Assembly (NCBI RefSeq): GCF_018449635.1
Contig: NZ_JAAVUV010000016.1
Location: forward strand, 62,001-126,000
Reading direction: 5' to 3'
Source of the DNA: Caballeronia sp. dw_276
Lineage (GTDB): Bacteria; Pseudomonadota; Gammaproteobacteria; Burkholderiales; Burkholderiaceae
DNA: 64,000 bases
Translations under genes and position numbers: made by a program
In this document: positions 16,934-26,402 of the stretch, one piece after another
Numbering within the stretch: position 1 is the first letter of the stretch
How the letters are laid out: each line of letters begins with the position of its first letter
The notes under the pieces: model-generated
The model's database searches: none
The model's input: only the letters and a program-made list of their open reading frames with translations
Told to the model about the DNA's origin: nothing

Positions 16934-18241
16934 TTACAAATCCTTGCCGCGTCCTGCATGCTGAAAGACGCCACGCGCCATTGCAGCCGCGCGCCCGACG
17001 CCCGGAATCAATCCAATCATGTCTGACCGAATCATCAGGCCGATCAGCATGATGGTAAGCGCCGCTTCGCCAATTACGCGCGCGACGGCCATGCCCATTG
17101 CGCCGTACAGAGGTGCTAGAAAAAGCGCCGCAGCGAGATTGGCGAGACCCGACGTGATCCCGGCTATCGCCAGCAGACGATCTTTCTGGCGCGGCACGAA
17201 CACATAGAACGCAACGAACTCGTTGAAAGCGGCGAACGGGAACATCACGGCAAGACACTGCAGCACATGTGCGCTCGGGGTGAACGCCTTGCCGAGAATC
17301 AATGGCATCAGGAACGGCGACAGGCTCAACGCGGCCAGCAACGCAAGCACTCCGTAACCCATCAACAGGGTCGCGCCACGCCGGCTGCTTGCACGTGCGC
17401 CGTCCGTGTCGCCTTGCGCGAGTTGCCGTGAAATGGTCGGGATAAAAACCTGCGCAGCGGGACCCATCAGGCTCAGGCCGATGGTTGCGAAGCGTTCGGC
17501 CGCGCCGAAATATCCCACCTGGTCGGGTGTCGACAACAGCGTAAGCAAGTAAGTCGACGATGCAGTGAGCACCGCCGAACCTGTTGAATAAGCGAACAGC
17601 ATGGTGGAACCGCGCATGAGCGCCATTACGCCGCTCATGCGGAACCGGGGCAAGCCCACATGCGCAAACGTCAGCCCGTACGAGATCACCGACGAAATTA
17701 CGCCCGCTATCAGCAGGCTCGCGACCACCCAAACCGAGTCTTGCGGCCCTCTGACTATCGACAGAATCAGCACCAGGCTGATCGCAAAGCCGATGACTTC
17801 GATAATGATCGGCGTGCGAAAACGCTGACGTCCCTGAAACAACCAGCCCAGGTTCAACGCCGACACCAGGCCGAGCATGGTAGCCAAAAGCCCCATGAGG
17901 GGCCGTTCCGAGAGCGTGGGTGAGCACAATGTGGCGATGACGCCTACAGCCAGACCAACGGCGCCCGTAAAGATCCGCGCGCTGGAATGTAGCGAGAACA
18001 CATCGTTATGGTGGCTGCGCTCGGGCGACTTCGCAACGTCGCGCATGCCGACGAAAGTGAACCCATAGCTTGCAAGCATCCAGATCACATTCATGAGCGA
18101 CATGGCCGCAAGCACGCGTCCATATTCCGTCACGCCGAGCACACGCCCGTAGAATGGGATCACTATGATGAGGTAAAGGTACCTCATCACATACCCGCCG
18201 TACACGAACACTAGAATCTTGGCGTTTTCTTTTTTATCCAT
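16934..18241 (-). CDS. Polysaccharide flippase (Wzx/MATE-like)
   Basis: 435 residues with about 12 to 14 membrane helices, starting NAKILVFVYGGYVMRYLYLIIVIPFYGRVLG. This is the Wzx/RfbX pattern of the MOP superfamily, which moves lipid-linked sugar repeat units across the inner membrane. It lies 40 bp downstream of a glycosyltransferase gene on the same strand, so both probably serve one surface or exopolysaccharide. No polymerase or export genes are visible nearby. Convergent with the HAD gene, with 5 bp between the stops. Confidence 0.85.
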   Translation of the reverse strand: MDKKENAKILVFVYGGYVMRYLYLIIVIPFYGRVLGVTEYGRVLAAMSLMNVIWMLASYGFTFVGMRDVAKSPERSHHNDVFSLHSSARIFTGAVGLAVGVIATLCSPTLSERPLMGLLATMLGLVSALNLGWLFQGRQRFRTPIIIEVIGFAISLVLILSIVRGPQDSVWVVASLLIAGVISSVISYGLTFAHVGLPRFRMSGVMALMRGSTMLFAYSTGSAVLTASSTYLLTLLSTPDQVGYFGAAERFATIGLSLMGPAAQVFIPTISRQLAQGDTDGARASSRRGATLLMGYGVLALLAALSLSPFLMPLILGKAFTPSAHVLQCLAVMFPFAAFNEFVAFYVFVPRQKDRLLAIAGITSGLANLAAALFLAPLYGAMGMAVARVIGEAALTIMLIGLMIRSDMIGLIPGVGRAAAMARGVFQHAGRGKDL

Positions 18242-18281
18242 ACTTCTTTGATCAAGCCCGCCAAGCGGCGTGTTTTCTGCC

Positions 18282-19301
18282 CTAGCTCGCCTGGCGCGCT
18301 GGAGCGCGACGGCGGCCTAGCGGATTGGCAATATAACGGACCGCGAAATCCGACAAGGGCGAATAAGGCACAAGGCACATGCTCGATAACACGAGCGTAC
18401 CCACTTTCTTTTTAAGGCTCCAGAACGGGTTTGCAATGATCGAATGCAGATAGCTTCGCGACTCTCGCGTCATCCAGTGCCAGCGCGTCGCAAGTGGTGC
18501 CCGATAAACGCGCGAGCAAAAATGCGCTTTCTCGTGAGAGAAATCATGAAACGATACTGGCAAATCGACTTTCAAGCGCGAACGCGCAATGTCCTGCAAG
18601 GTCGCCCAACGCATGCTAAGCGCGCTTGAACCCTTGACCATGCTTTCCGCATTGGCAAACGACACACTCGGCGCACTCGTATGATGCACCCGATATCCAC
18701 CGAGTGACTTGGGAATCGTTGCAACCGAACCCAGCAGCACGACGCCATAGATTGCGTAGAAATCGGCGCCATAGCGGTTGATGTTCGATTCAGGCACAGG
18801 AAAAATTTGCTTCAGCGCGCTGACGCGATACGCATTGCCCGATGCCGGTGGCGACGGGTACAACCAGCCGCGCCTGAGCAAGCTGCCGCAATCTGATGGC
18901 GGCTCCGAGTGCGGCACGTGAACGCCCATCATGCCGCCCGCAGAATCGATCACGTCAAGGCGAAACTGAACCTTTGCGTAGTCGCCGCTATTGAACACCT
19001 GCATCACGTCCGACACCGCGCTGGCATAGAGCACGTCGTCTGAATCCAGCAGGATCGCATAGTCCGTGTTGATGAGATCGACAGCGCGATTGTAGGCAGA
19101 GACCTGGCCGCCGTTTTCCTTGTAGACAGCCGAGATGCGTGATCCATAACTATCGATGAGTGCGCGCGAACCGTCGGTCGAACCGTCGTCGACGACCACG
19201 ACACGCGTGGCTGGATAGTCCTGGGCAAGTGCCGACTCGATTGCTTGCGAAAGGAAGCGCTCATAGTTGTAGTTGCAGATGACGATCGTAACGGGTTCCA
19301 T
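18282..19301 (-). CDS. Family 2 glycosyltransferase
   Basis: 339 residues. The GT-A fold starts TIVICNYNYERFLSQAIESALAQDYP, with VVVDDGSTDGS for nucleotide binding and the metal-binding DSDD in AILLDSDDVLYAS. The C-terminal third contains a few hydrophobic stretches and may associate with the membrane. It should transfer an activated sugar onto a lipid-linked acceptor. First gene of a leftward pair with the flippase. Donor and acceptor sugars unknown. Confidence 0.9.
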   Translation of the reverse strand: MEPVTIVICNYNYERFLSQAIESALAQDYPATRVVVVDDGSTDGSRALIDSYGSRISAVYKENGGQVSAYNRAVDLINTDYAILLDSDDVLYASAVSDVMQVFNSGDYAKVQFRLDVIDSAGGMMGVHVPHSEPPSDCGSLLRRGWLYPSPPASGNAYRVSALKQIFPVPESNINRYGADFYAIYGVVLLGSVATIPKSLGGYRVHHTSAPSVSFANAESMVKGSSALSMRWATLQDIARSRLKVDLPVSFHDFSHEKAHFCSRVYRAPLATRWHWMTRESRSYLHSIIANPFWSLKKKVGTLVLSSMCLVPYSPLSDFAVRYIANPLGRRRAPARQAS

Positions 19302-19954
19302 AATGCCTCAGTGCTGACTGGAGATTCCGTGCCGCAATCGAGGGAAACTGCAAAGCGTGTTCGAAACTCAGCCCGAACGATTTCAGTTTCCAGAAAGTCT
19401 CGAAAGTGCAGGGTGATTGAAGGGCGTGATTGGAAACAGGACCCGCGATGCCACCACCCAGTCCCTCAAGAGTCGCGGTCGGAGCGGCGCGCGGCGGCGC
19501 GCTCCCTCAAATGAGAAGCCGGCGCCGTCAAACCGTTAACTGGGAAAGAACATGATCGATGAACAGTCGGGCTTCATTGCCCGGTCTGCATGATAGCGTT
19601 TATGCTGCAGTGAAGCATAAACCGGTCAAATCGTATGACGCAGGGAGCGGCGCAAAGTCTGGAGCTAATGGCCGATTAAGCTGAGGAAATAGGAGAGGCT
19701 ATGTGGTGTGCCTATCGTTACCTGTTTTCGCCATATGCTTGTAACGTAATTCTGATAGTTCGATATGATCAGCAATTCTTAACATTTATATTGCGCAAGC
19801 TTACGGTTCTATTATCGCTATTGACCAATACATGGTGTCCGTGACTTACTGTGCGACGGGCCAACGAAAGGCATCCATCTTGCTCGAAAGATCTCTGATC
19901 AAGCGATGCCCTTGGCCTCCTAAATAAACTCGTACAGAAAACGGAACATGCACG
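19302..19954. other. Long intergenic region between divergent polysaccharide genes
   Basis: 653 bp with no convincing gene. It becomes AT-rich from about 19720, just before the ATP-grasp gene, which suits a promoter. It holds a perfect 9-bp inverted repeat at 19598-19622 and a GC-rich imperfect hairpin around 19481-19505 (GGAGCG...CGCTCC). A region this long between divergent genes suggests regulated promoters. Confidence 0.5.
19598..19622. promoter_or_regulatory. Perfect 9-bp inverted repeat
   Basis: GTTTATGCT and AGCATAAAC, separated by 7 nt, in the middle of the intergenic region between the glycosyltransferase and ATP-grasp genes. It is too far from either gene end to be an ordinary terminator of those genes. 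It could be an operator or a remnant; the binding protein is unknown. Confidence 0.4.
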
Positions 19955-21019
19955 ATGCGCGTTGATGTTGAAACATTGGTCAGAAAGTCCATCAAAAAAG
20001 CTGCCCGCCACAAGTTTGACAGAGACCACGAGTCGCAAGCCAGGACCATATTCAAGGCGCTTGAGAAGAGACACGGCAAGACCGATCCGGTCAACCTGAG
20101 GCTGGCCGAAACGTACGCGCAAGAAGTGCTCGGCAACAGTCGCTATGCACCCTGGCTGCGAGTCTATGCAGCGTTCACCGGCACCTTCAAGGAAGGCTGG
20201 ATTCCCGATAATTATTACGGGAGCGTTGTCGTACCCAGAATGAAAGGTCCGTACGGAAAGATCTCGAGCCTCAAGCCCTTGTCCCGCATTATTTTCAGCA
20301 GCGACACTTTTCCGGATATCGCTTACTTCGTTAACGACCTTTTCTTTACCGCAGACCATATCGCAATTCCGCAAGCCGAAGTCGAGGAGTTCGTCTTCGG
20401 ACGTGCCGAGAACATCGTCTTCAAGCTCGACAATTCTCTCCAAGGCAGGGGCGTTTTCTTTTTCAATCGGGAAAACTTCAACGTCGATGCAATAAAGGCA
20501 CTGGGGAACGGTGTAATTCAGCGGTTCATTGTCCAGCACAAGATGTTCAATGACTTTGCGTCCAATGCCGTTGCGACGCTGCGGCTTACATCAGTTGTGG
20601 ACGACGCAGGTGCGATTTCCATCCGGGCCTGCTTCTTACGCCTCGGCAGGACAACGGACACTCACATACAACCGGACAGCGAGATCTGTGTACCTGTTGA
20701 TCTCGAGAGCGGCAAGCTGTACGCACAAGGATATCTGGCGAACTGGATGGCACTCGATGAGCATCCGGATTCCAAAATCAAGTTCCACGGCCTGAGCGTA
20801 CCGGCCTTTTCAAAATGCGTCGGCACGGTGCTCGATCTTCACAAAAAAATTCCGTTCGCGCGATGTGTCGGCTGGGATCTGACCGTTGATGTTGGCGGTA
20901 ACGTGCAGGTCATGGAATGGAACGCTGAACACAATGACGTCAAGTTCAGCGAGGCGACCCAAGGCCCTTGTTTTTCGGACCTGAAATGGGAGCGGCTGAG
21001 GCCTTCCCGAGAGGGTTGA
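19955..21019 (+). CDS. Sugar-transfer-associated ATP-grasp protein
   Basis: 354 residues resembling the ATPgrasp_ST family, ATP-grasp enzymes found in polysaccharide loci. ATP-grasp-like stretches include ENIVFKLDNSLQGRGVFFFN (nucleotide-binding lysine and glycine-rich loop) and WDLTVDVGGNVQVMEWNAEHNDV, where Asp, Glu and Asn would bind magnesium. Such enzymes activate a carboxylate with ATP and may attach an amino acid or similar group to a sugar; the reaction is not firmly known. The coding sequence looks less GC-rich than its neighbours, which may mean horizontal transfer. Confidence 0.65.
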   Translation: MRVDVETLVRKSIKKAARHKFDRDHESQARTIFKALEKRHGKTDPVNLRLAETYAQEVLGNSRYAPWLRVYAAFTGTFKEGWIPDNYYGSVVVPRMKGPYGKISSLKPLSRIIFSSDTFPDIAYFVNDLFFTADHIAIPQAEVEEFVFGRAENIVFKLDNSLQGRGVFFFNRENFNVDAIKALGNGVIQRFIVQHKMFNDFASNAVATLRLTSVVDDAGAISIRACFLRLGRTTDTHIQPDSEICVPVDLESGKLYAQGYLANWMALDEHPDSKIKFHGLSVPAFSKCVGTVLDLHKKIPFARCVGWDLTVDVGGNVQVMEWNAEHNDVKFSEATQGPCFSDLKWERLRPSREG

Positions 21020-21432
21020 GATTGCTGAACGAAATGGCGTAAGTTCGTAAAATAAAAGGAGAGACCGCTTTGCCCGAATCTTAGGGCAGCTGCAAATTGA
21101 TCAGGATCACTACGCTATATTCTTGAAGGTAAAAGTCTGATCGGCGGGTTTCCCTCTTGGAATATATCCCGCTCGACGGGAATCGCACGCAACACTCAAA
21201 CCTTGGCCCCACTAGCGCGTCGCCACGACATTCCCTCGCTAATCGCCCAGCCCATAAAAATCTGCAGCAAACGCTAAACATTCGAACGCATATGCCGTTA
21301 ATGCGGATGAAAGTGCGCGCGGATTGCCGTTGCTTTCCTCATTGACCGTCTGCGAACCCTACTCGCACGCGGCACATCATTTCTTCATACAAAATAACTT
21401 CGTCCAATGCTCGGACGTCGGGGAAACTCGTC
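21020..21432. other. Intergenic region before the lipoprotein glycosidase
   Basis: 413 bp without a convincing gene. A small hairpin TCCCG-N5-CGGGA lies at 21167-21181, about 150 bp after the ATP-grasp stop. The rest is moderately AT-rich and probably contains the promoter of the next gene, but I cannot name the boxes. Confidence 0.4.
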
Positions 21433-22620
21433 ATGCTCAGTCGCCGTTCTTTTTTGACCCGTGTTTGCGCTGTCGGCGGCAGCTATGTGCTTTCCGCATG
21501 CGGAGGCGGTGGCGGCGGATCGGATGGCGCAGCCGGTTCGAAAGGCGTCAGTGTCGCGGCGTCGCCGGCCGGCGCCAGCGTGGTGACCGCCGATCCACCC
21601 GTGGCTGTTGCCCCTGCTGCTGCCAGCGGCGCCGCATCCGAGGTTGTGGCGCCCGGAGAGTCGAACGTTGCAACGGACTCTTCTATCGACTTTGCGTCGG
21701 GTATGTTTTACGGGATGAACGGGCACTACGATTACCTCTACACGCCGGCGCAAACGGTTGCGATACTTCAAGGGCTGGGATGCACGATGTATCGGTTGAC
21801 GTGCTTCGACACACGTTCGCTTAACGCGCTTGTGAACATGGCCAAGGCTTTTGTTGGAACAGGCATCAACCTCTTTGTTTGTATCGATGAAAGCCTGACC
21901 GATGCATCCGGCGTCGTCTGGGGCAGCGAGGCCGCCGCCTACAACCAGGGTTTCCAGTCAGGCTCGACCATAGCCGCCGCACTCATGCCCTACGGCGTCA
22001 CCATGTATGAATGCGGCAATGAACTCACACGCAGGTCGCAGACGGTGATTGACTCGTCGTCGGCAGGCAACAGGGTCACGGACTTCAACAACACGAACTG
22101 GCCCGTCATGCGAGGTGTCATGCGCGGCATGATCGATGGCGTGAAGTCGGTGCAGCCGGGCGCCAAATGCGGCATCAACTTTTGCGTCGCGGACATTGGC
22201 GCATCCGACGCGCTTTGGGACGGCACGCAACCCGACGGCTCCACGGGTCATGCGCAACTGCGCTGGGACCTGACGACCTGGCACAACTACGAGGTCTACG
22301 GGGATATCTTCAACATCGGGGTGAATGGCGGCGGCCCAAATTTCGACCTTCCCGCTTACTGCAAGAAACGCTACGGCGTGCCGTTCATGATCACCGAGTG
22401 GAATGCCAACCCTGAAGATAGTCAGGCGTTCCGTGCGTCGTATATCACCGAGCGGCTTACCCGTTTTTACGCCGCACGCAAAACGGACAATATCGAGTCG
22501 GTGATGTATTACTGCCTGGATAGCGGAAATACGTCATGGGGCGTTCTGATAGACGGCAAGATCATCGACCCGGAGTACAGCGCGTTGCGCAACTTTGTGT
22601 TGGCGAACCCAGACGCTTAA
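21433..22620 (+). CDS. Tat-type lipoprotein, TIM-barrel glycoside hydrolase-like
   Basis: 395 residues. The N-terminus carries a twin-arginine motif (SRRSFLT) and a lipobox LSAC with Cys23, followed by a Gly/Ala/Ser/Pro-rich linker to about residue 85. The catalytic domain has clan GH-A features: the acid/base Asn-Glu pair in ECGNEL (Glu197), WHNY (His284), and a second glutamate in ITEWNAN (Glu322). It is likely a folded, Tat-exported, lipid-anchored endoglycosidase acting on a polysaccharide made by the neighbouring genes. Family (GH5, GH39 or other) not settled. Confidence 0.7.
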   Translation: MLSRRSFLTRVCAVGGSYVLSACGGGGGGSDGAAGSKGVSVAASPAGASVVTADPPVAVAPAAASGAASEVVAPGESNVATDSSIDFASGMFYGMNGHYDYLYTPAQTVAILQGLGCTMYRLTCFDTRSLNALVNMAKAFVGTGINLFVCIDESLTDASGVVWGSEAAAYNQGFQSGSTIAAALMPYGVTMYECGNELTRRSQTVIDSSSAGNRVTDFNNTNWPVMRGVMRGMIDGVKSVQPGAKCGINFCVADIGASDALWDGTQPDGSTGHAQLRWDLTTWHNYEVYGDIFNIGVNGGGPNFDLPAYCKKRYGVPFMITEWNANPEDSQAFRASYITERLTRFYAARKTDNIESVMYYCLDSGNTSWGVLIDGKIIDPEYSALRNFVLANPDA

Positions 22621-22684
22621 GCGTGGTGCTGTAAAGGGAAGCCGCCCGCTATCATGGCGGCAACGCCACTCGGTTTTCTCGCCC

Positions 22685-23605
22685 ATGCGCATCGCTCCTT
22701 TACCTCCGCTCCAATACCTGATCGCGTTCGAAGCGGCCGTACGGCATGCCAGCTTCACCAAGGCCGCCGCCGAGCTGCATCTGACACAGAGCGCGATAAG
22801 CCGGCAGATTGCGCAACTTGAAGACTTTCTCGGCCGGTCGCTCTTCGTGCGCGAGCATCGCGCCTTGCGCCTGACCATCGCTGGCGACCGGTACGCAAAG
22901 CACGTGCAGTGGCTGCTCGCCAACTGTTCGGAAGCGACCCTCGACGTGATGAAGCGCTACGGCGATCAGGAATTGACGATCGCCTGTTCATCGGGCGTCG
23001 CGGTTCTATGGCTCACGCCGCGGCTCGGCGGGTTTCGCGCGGCGCATCCAAATGTGCGCATCAGGATGATCGTGCGCGACGGACTCGCGTCATTGTCGCC
23101 AGCCGAGTTCGATGTCGGCCTCTATTACATCCGCCAGCGCGCCGAACCGCATTTCACCGCGCGGCGTCTCTTCGACGAAGACGTCTACCCGGTGTGCTCG
23201 CCCAGCTACCTTGCCGGCCGTCTATTGCAACCCGCCGACCTCACGCACGAAACCTTGTTGATGCAGGAAGACGGCCAGCGGCAATGGATGTCGTGGCCGG
23301 AGTGGTTCCGTCTAAATCATGTGGCCATGCCGGCTGCGCCGCAATCGGTCGTGGTGAATCACTATCCGCAACTCGTGCAAATGGCGATTCTCGGCCAGGG
23401 CATCGTGCTCGGCTGGCGTCACATGATCGATGCCTGCCTTGCACAAGGACTGTTGGTGCGCGCAACGCATGCATCGGCGAGTCATGGCGGCGGTTACTAC
23501 GTGCTCTCACCCAACGACCGCTCGCAGAATCAGGCCGCACGGGTCTTCACACGCTGGCTATTTGAACAGGCGGAAGAACAGAACGCATTGGCATCGCCTG
23601 TCTGA
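22685..23605 (+). CDS. LysR-family regulator (GcvA-like)
   Basis: 306 residues from the ATG at 22685; the frame is open back to 22595. The N-terminal winged helix reads PPLQYLIAFEAAVRHASFTKAAAELHLTQSAISRQIAQLEDFLG, as in GcvA-like proteins. The C-terminal periplasmic-binding-like domain is the effector sensor. It precedes, on the same strand, an MHS transporter and an amidohydrolase, which it probably controls. Palindromic DNA lies in the 171-bp gap after it. Confidence 0.9.
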   Translation: MRIAPLPPLQYLIAFEAAVRHASFTKAAAELHLTQSAISRQIAQLEDFLGRSLFVREHRALRLTIAGDRYAKHVQWLLANCSEATLDVMKRYGDQELTIACSSGVAVLWLTPRLGGFRAAHPNVRIRMIVRDGLASLSPAEFDVGLYYIRQRAEPHFTARRLFDEDVYPVCSPSYLAGRLLQPADLTHETLLMQEDGQRQWMSWPEWFRLNHVAMPAAPQSVVVNHYPQLVQMAILGQGIVLGWRHMIDACLAQGLLVRATHASASHGGGYYVLSPNDRSQNQAARVFTRWLFEQAEEQNALASPV

Positions 23606-23618
23606 GTGCAAATGTTTT

Positions 23619-23647
23619 CGCATGCGCACCACGCATGCATGCATGCG
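23619..23647. promoter_or_regulatory. Paired GCATGC palindromes, candidate LysR operator
   Basis: CGCATGCG at 23619-23626, and a perfect 16-bp palindrome CGCATGCATGCATGCG at 23632-23647. They sit 130-160 bp before the transporter start. The position suits control of the transporter/amidohydrolase pair. The ATGC tandem units could alternatively be a simple repeat. Confidence 0.4.
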
Positions 23648-23776
23648 AATCTTTCGTTTCGAAAACAAATCGGGTCTCTTCTACGATCGCTTGTGTACAG
23701 CGAAAGCGCCGCTCAATTCCGGGCCGGCGCATTTTGGACAGCGCCGGCCAACGGGCCGCCAGATGAGGAAGAGACC

Positions 23777-25090
23777 ATGCAGGGAACGCTTTCATCCGAC
23801 GTCGCGATATCCGTCGACACGCTTACGCCGCAAAGGCAGCGGCGCCGGGCAATCATCGCCACCGTGCTGGGCAACGGGCTCGAGTGGTTCGACTTCACTG
23901 TCTACAGCTTCTTCGCGGTGATCATCGCCAAGCTGTTCTTTCCGACCGGGAGCGAACTGACCTCGCTGCTCCTGGCGGTCGCCACGTTCGGCGTGGGCTT
24001 TTTCATGCGGCCGGTCGGCGGCATGGTGATCGGTGTGTACGCTGATAAAGTCGGCCGCAAGGCCGCGCTCTCGCTGACCATCCTGCTGATGGCGGCCGGC
24101 ACTGCGCTGATTGGCCTTGCACCCACGTACGATCAGATCGGCTTGTGGGCGCCGGCACTGATTGTGGTTGCGCGTCTGTTGCAAGGCTTTTCAGCCGGCG
24201 GCGAGATGGGTAGCGCCACGGCTTTTCTGACCGAGTACGCGCCCCCTGAGAAGCGGACGTTCTATTCCAGCTGGATTCAGTCGAGCATCGGATTCGCGGT
24301 GCTTCTGGGCGCGGCAGTCGGCACGTTTGTCACGGCGAACCTGAGCGCCGACGCACTGCATTCGTGGGGCTGGAGATTGCCGTTTCTCATCGGCATTCTG
24401 ATCGGGCCAGTGGGGTACTTCATTCGCAGCAAGATGGATGAGACGCCCGCGTTCAGCGCAGTCGCCGTGGAAGAGAAGCCCGATTCGCCGCTCGCGGAAG
24501 TGTTTCGCACTTATCCGCGCGAGACCTTCGCCAGCTTTTCGATGGTCGTGCTCTGGACCGTATGCACTTACGTGCTGCTGTTCTATATGCCGACGTACTC
24601 GGTGCGCACGTTGCATCTGCCGCAATCGACCGGTTTTCTCGCGGGCATGTTCGGCGGCCTGATGATCATGTGTTTGTCGCCAGTCGTCGGCGCGCTTGCC
24701 GACCGTTTTGGCCGCCGGCGTTTTCTGTCGGGTGCCGCCGCGCTGATCCTCGTTCTCGCATGGCCGATGTTCGCGTACATCAACCGCGCGCCGGGCCTCG
24801 CTTCGCTGATGGTATTTCAGGGCGTATTCGGTGTGCTGATCGCCACCTACACCGGCCCGATTCTCGCCGCCTTCGCCGAGCTGTTTCCGACCAAGGTGCT
24901 GTCGACAGGATTGTCCGTGGCATACAACTTCGCCGTGACCATCTTCGGCGGTTTTGCGCCGTTCTTCATTACCTGGCTGATTGCATCGACCGGCAGCAAT
25001 ATGGCGCCGGCCATCTACGTGATGATCGCGGCCGCAATCAGCCTGACCGGCACACGGTTCGTACGCGATCCACAGCGACCCCTTCGTTGA
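23777..25090 (+). CDS. MFS transporter, MHS type
   Basis: 437 residues from the ATG at 23777, preceded by GAGGAAGAG; the frame extends upstream to 23606 without a good start. About 12 membrane helices. MHS marks: GNGLEWFDFTVYS, VYADKVGRKAAL, and LLQGFSAGGEMGSATAFLTEYAPPEKR. It should import an organic acid, amino acid or related compound with protons. The amidohydrolase gene follows 44 bp later, suggesting that the imported compound or its product contains an amide or lactam bond. Substrate unknown. Confidence 0.88.
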   Translation: MQGTLSSDVAISVDTLTPQRQRRRAIIATVLGNGLEWFDFTVYSFFAVIIAKLFFPTGSELTSLLLAVATFGVGFFMRPVGGMVIGVYADKVGRKAALSLTILLMAAGTALIGLAPTYDQIGLWAPALIVVARLLQGFSAGGEMGSATAFLTEYAPPEKRTFYSSWIQSSIGFAVLLGAAVGTFVTANLSADALHSWGWRLPFLIGILIGPVGYFIRSKMDETPAFSAVAVEEKPDSPLAEVFRTYPRETFASFSMVVLWTVCTYVLLFYMPTYSVRTLHLPQSTGFLAGMFGGLMIMCLSPVVGALADRFGRRRFLSGAAALILVLAWPMFAYINRAPGLASLMVFQGVFGVLIATYTGPILAAFAELFPTKVLSTGLSVAYNFAVTIFGGFAPFFITWLIASTGSNMAPAIYVMIAAAISLTGTRFVRDPQRPLR

Positions 25091-25134
25091 CACGGTCAAG
25101 CAAGCCGATCCTTCTTCAAGTCAGGACAAAATCA

Positions 25135-26382
25135 ATGAGCATTACAGTAATCAGTGGCGGGAACGTACTCGATCTGGCGCGAGGCATGTTGCTCGAACAT
25201 CATCACGTGGTGATCGAGAATGGCCATATTGTCGAAGTAACCGATCGTCCGGTCGATCTGCCTAACGCTCGCACTATCGATGCACGCGGCAAGACGGTCA
25301 TGCCGGGGCTGATCGACTGTCACGTGCACGTACTTGCGTCACGCGCAAATCTCGGCGCCAACGCGGCGCAGCCGAACATACTCACCGCTATCCGCGCGCT
25401 GCCAATCCTCAAGGCGATGCTGGCGCGAGGCTTCACCAGCGTGCGCGACGCAGGCGGCGCCGATTGGGGCCTGACGCAAGCGCTCGAAGGCGGGTTGATT
25501 CCGGGGCCGCGAATTTTTCCATCGGGAAAAGCGCTCTCGCAAACGGGTGGTCACGGTGACTTCCGTGCGCGCGGCGATACGCTGGAGCCGTGTTCCTGTT
25601 GCTTTCGAGCCGGGGCGATTGCACGGGTTGTGGACGGCGTGGATGCCGTGCGACTGGCCGTGCGCGAAGAGATTCAGAAGGGCGCGACACAGATCAAGAT
25701 CATGGCTTCCGGCGGCGTGGCGTCCCCGACCGATCCGATCGGCAACACGCAGTATTCCGAGGATGAGATTCGAGCCATTGTCGCGGAGGCGCATGCAGCA
25801 AACACGTATGTGATGGCGCACGCGTACACGGGTCGCGCGATATCGCGGGCCGTCCGCTGCGGCGTGCGCACCATCGAGCACGGCAACCTGGTCGATGCAG
25901 CCGCCGCCGCGCTGATGCACGAGCATGGCGCGTTTGTCGTACCTACGCTGGTCACTTACGACGCGCTTGCCTTACATGGCGCGGACTATGGTCTAGGCGC
26001 GGATTCGATCGCGAAGATCGAAACCGTGCGGCGCGCGGGGCGCGACTCGCTCGCCATCTACGCGAACGCCGGGGTCCCCATGGGCTTCGGTTCGGACCTG
26101 CTCGGCGAAATGCACACGTTCCAAAGCGATGAATTGCGCATTCGCGCCGACGTTCTCGGCAATCTGGAAGCGTTGCGCTCGGCGACGACGATTGCGGCGG
26201 ACATTGTCGAGTTGACGGACAGGCTCGGCGTGATCAAGGCGGGCGCGATAGCCGACGTGCTGGTCGTGGACGGCAACCCGCTCGCGGATATCGGCGTGCT
26301 GACCGGACAGGGCGAACGGATCGACTACGTTTTCCAGCGAGGCGAGATTGTCAGCGAGCGGGGCAGGGTCGTGGCGCGTTGA
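25135..26382 (+). CDS. Amidohydrolase (imidazolonepropionase/prolidase-like)
   Basis: 415 residues. A TIM-barrel metal hydrolase: HxH in VMPGLIDCHVHVLAS, the carboxylated-lysine or bridging stretch IKIMASGGVASPTDP, histidines in VMAHAYTG and TIEHGNLVD, and the catalytic Asp in GFGSDLLGEM. A small beta-sandwich is formed by both ends (VISGGNVLDLARG and DVLVVDGNPLADI). This subfamily includes Xaa-Pro dipeptidases and N-acyl amino-acid hydrolases. No signal peptide. Likely in an operon with the upstream transporter. Confidence 0.88.
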   Translation: MSITVISGGNVLDLARGMLLEHHHVVIENGHIVEVTDRPVDLPNARTIDARGKTVMPGLIDCHVHVLASRANLGANAAQPNILTAIRALPILKAMLARGFTSVRDAGGADWGLTQALEGGLIPGPRIFPSGKALSQTGGHGDFRARGDTLEPCSCCFRAGAIARVVDGVDAVRLAVREEIQKGATQIKIMASGGVASPTDPIGNTQYSEDEIRAIVAEAHAANTYVMAHAYTGRAISRAVRCGVRTIEHGNLVDAAAAALMHEHGAFVVPTLVTYDALALHGADYGLGADSIAKIETVRRAGRDSLAIYANAGVPMGFGSDLLGEMHTFQSDELRIRADVLGNLEALRSATTIAADIVELTDRLGVIKAGAIADVLVVDGNPLADIGVLTGQGERIDYVFQRGEIVSERGRVVAR

Positions 26383-26402
26383 TTTGCGGCTACTGCTGCA
26401 TC

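Noticed and set aside
16794..17927. Long alternative frame across the flippase gene
   Set aside because: It lacks membrane-protein character and is Arg/His-rich; the flippase frame has clear helices.
23631..23647. Phase-variable tetranucleotide repeat
   Set aside because: Only about three ATGC units are present and they lie outside any coding region, too few for slippage-based switching to be claimed.
24562..25134. Upstream open extension of the amidohydrolase frame into the transporter gene
   Set aside because: The extension is Arg-rich and out of frame with the transporter. The conserved amidohydrolase start is at 25135.
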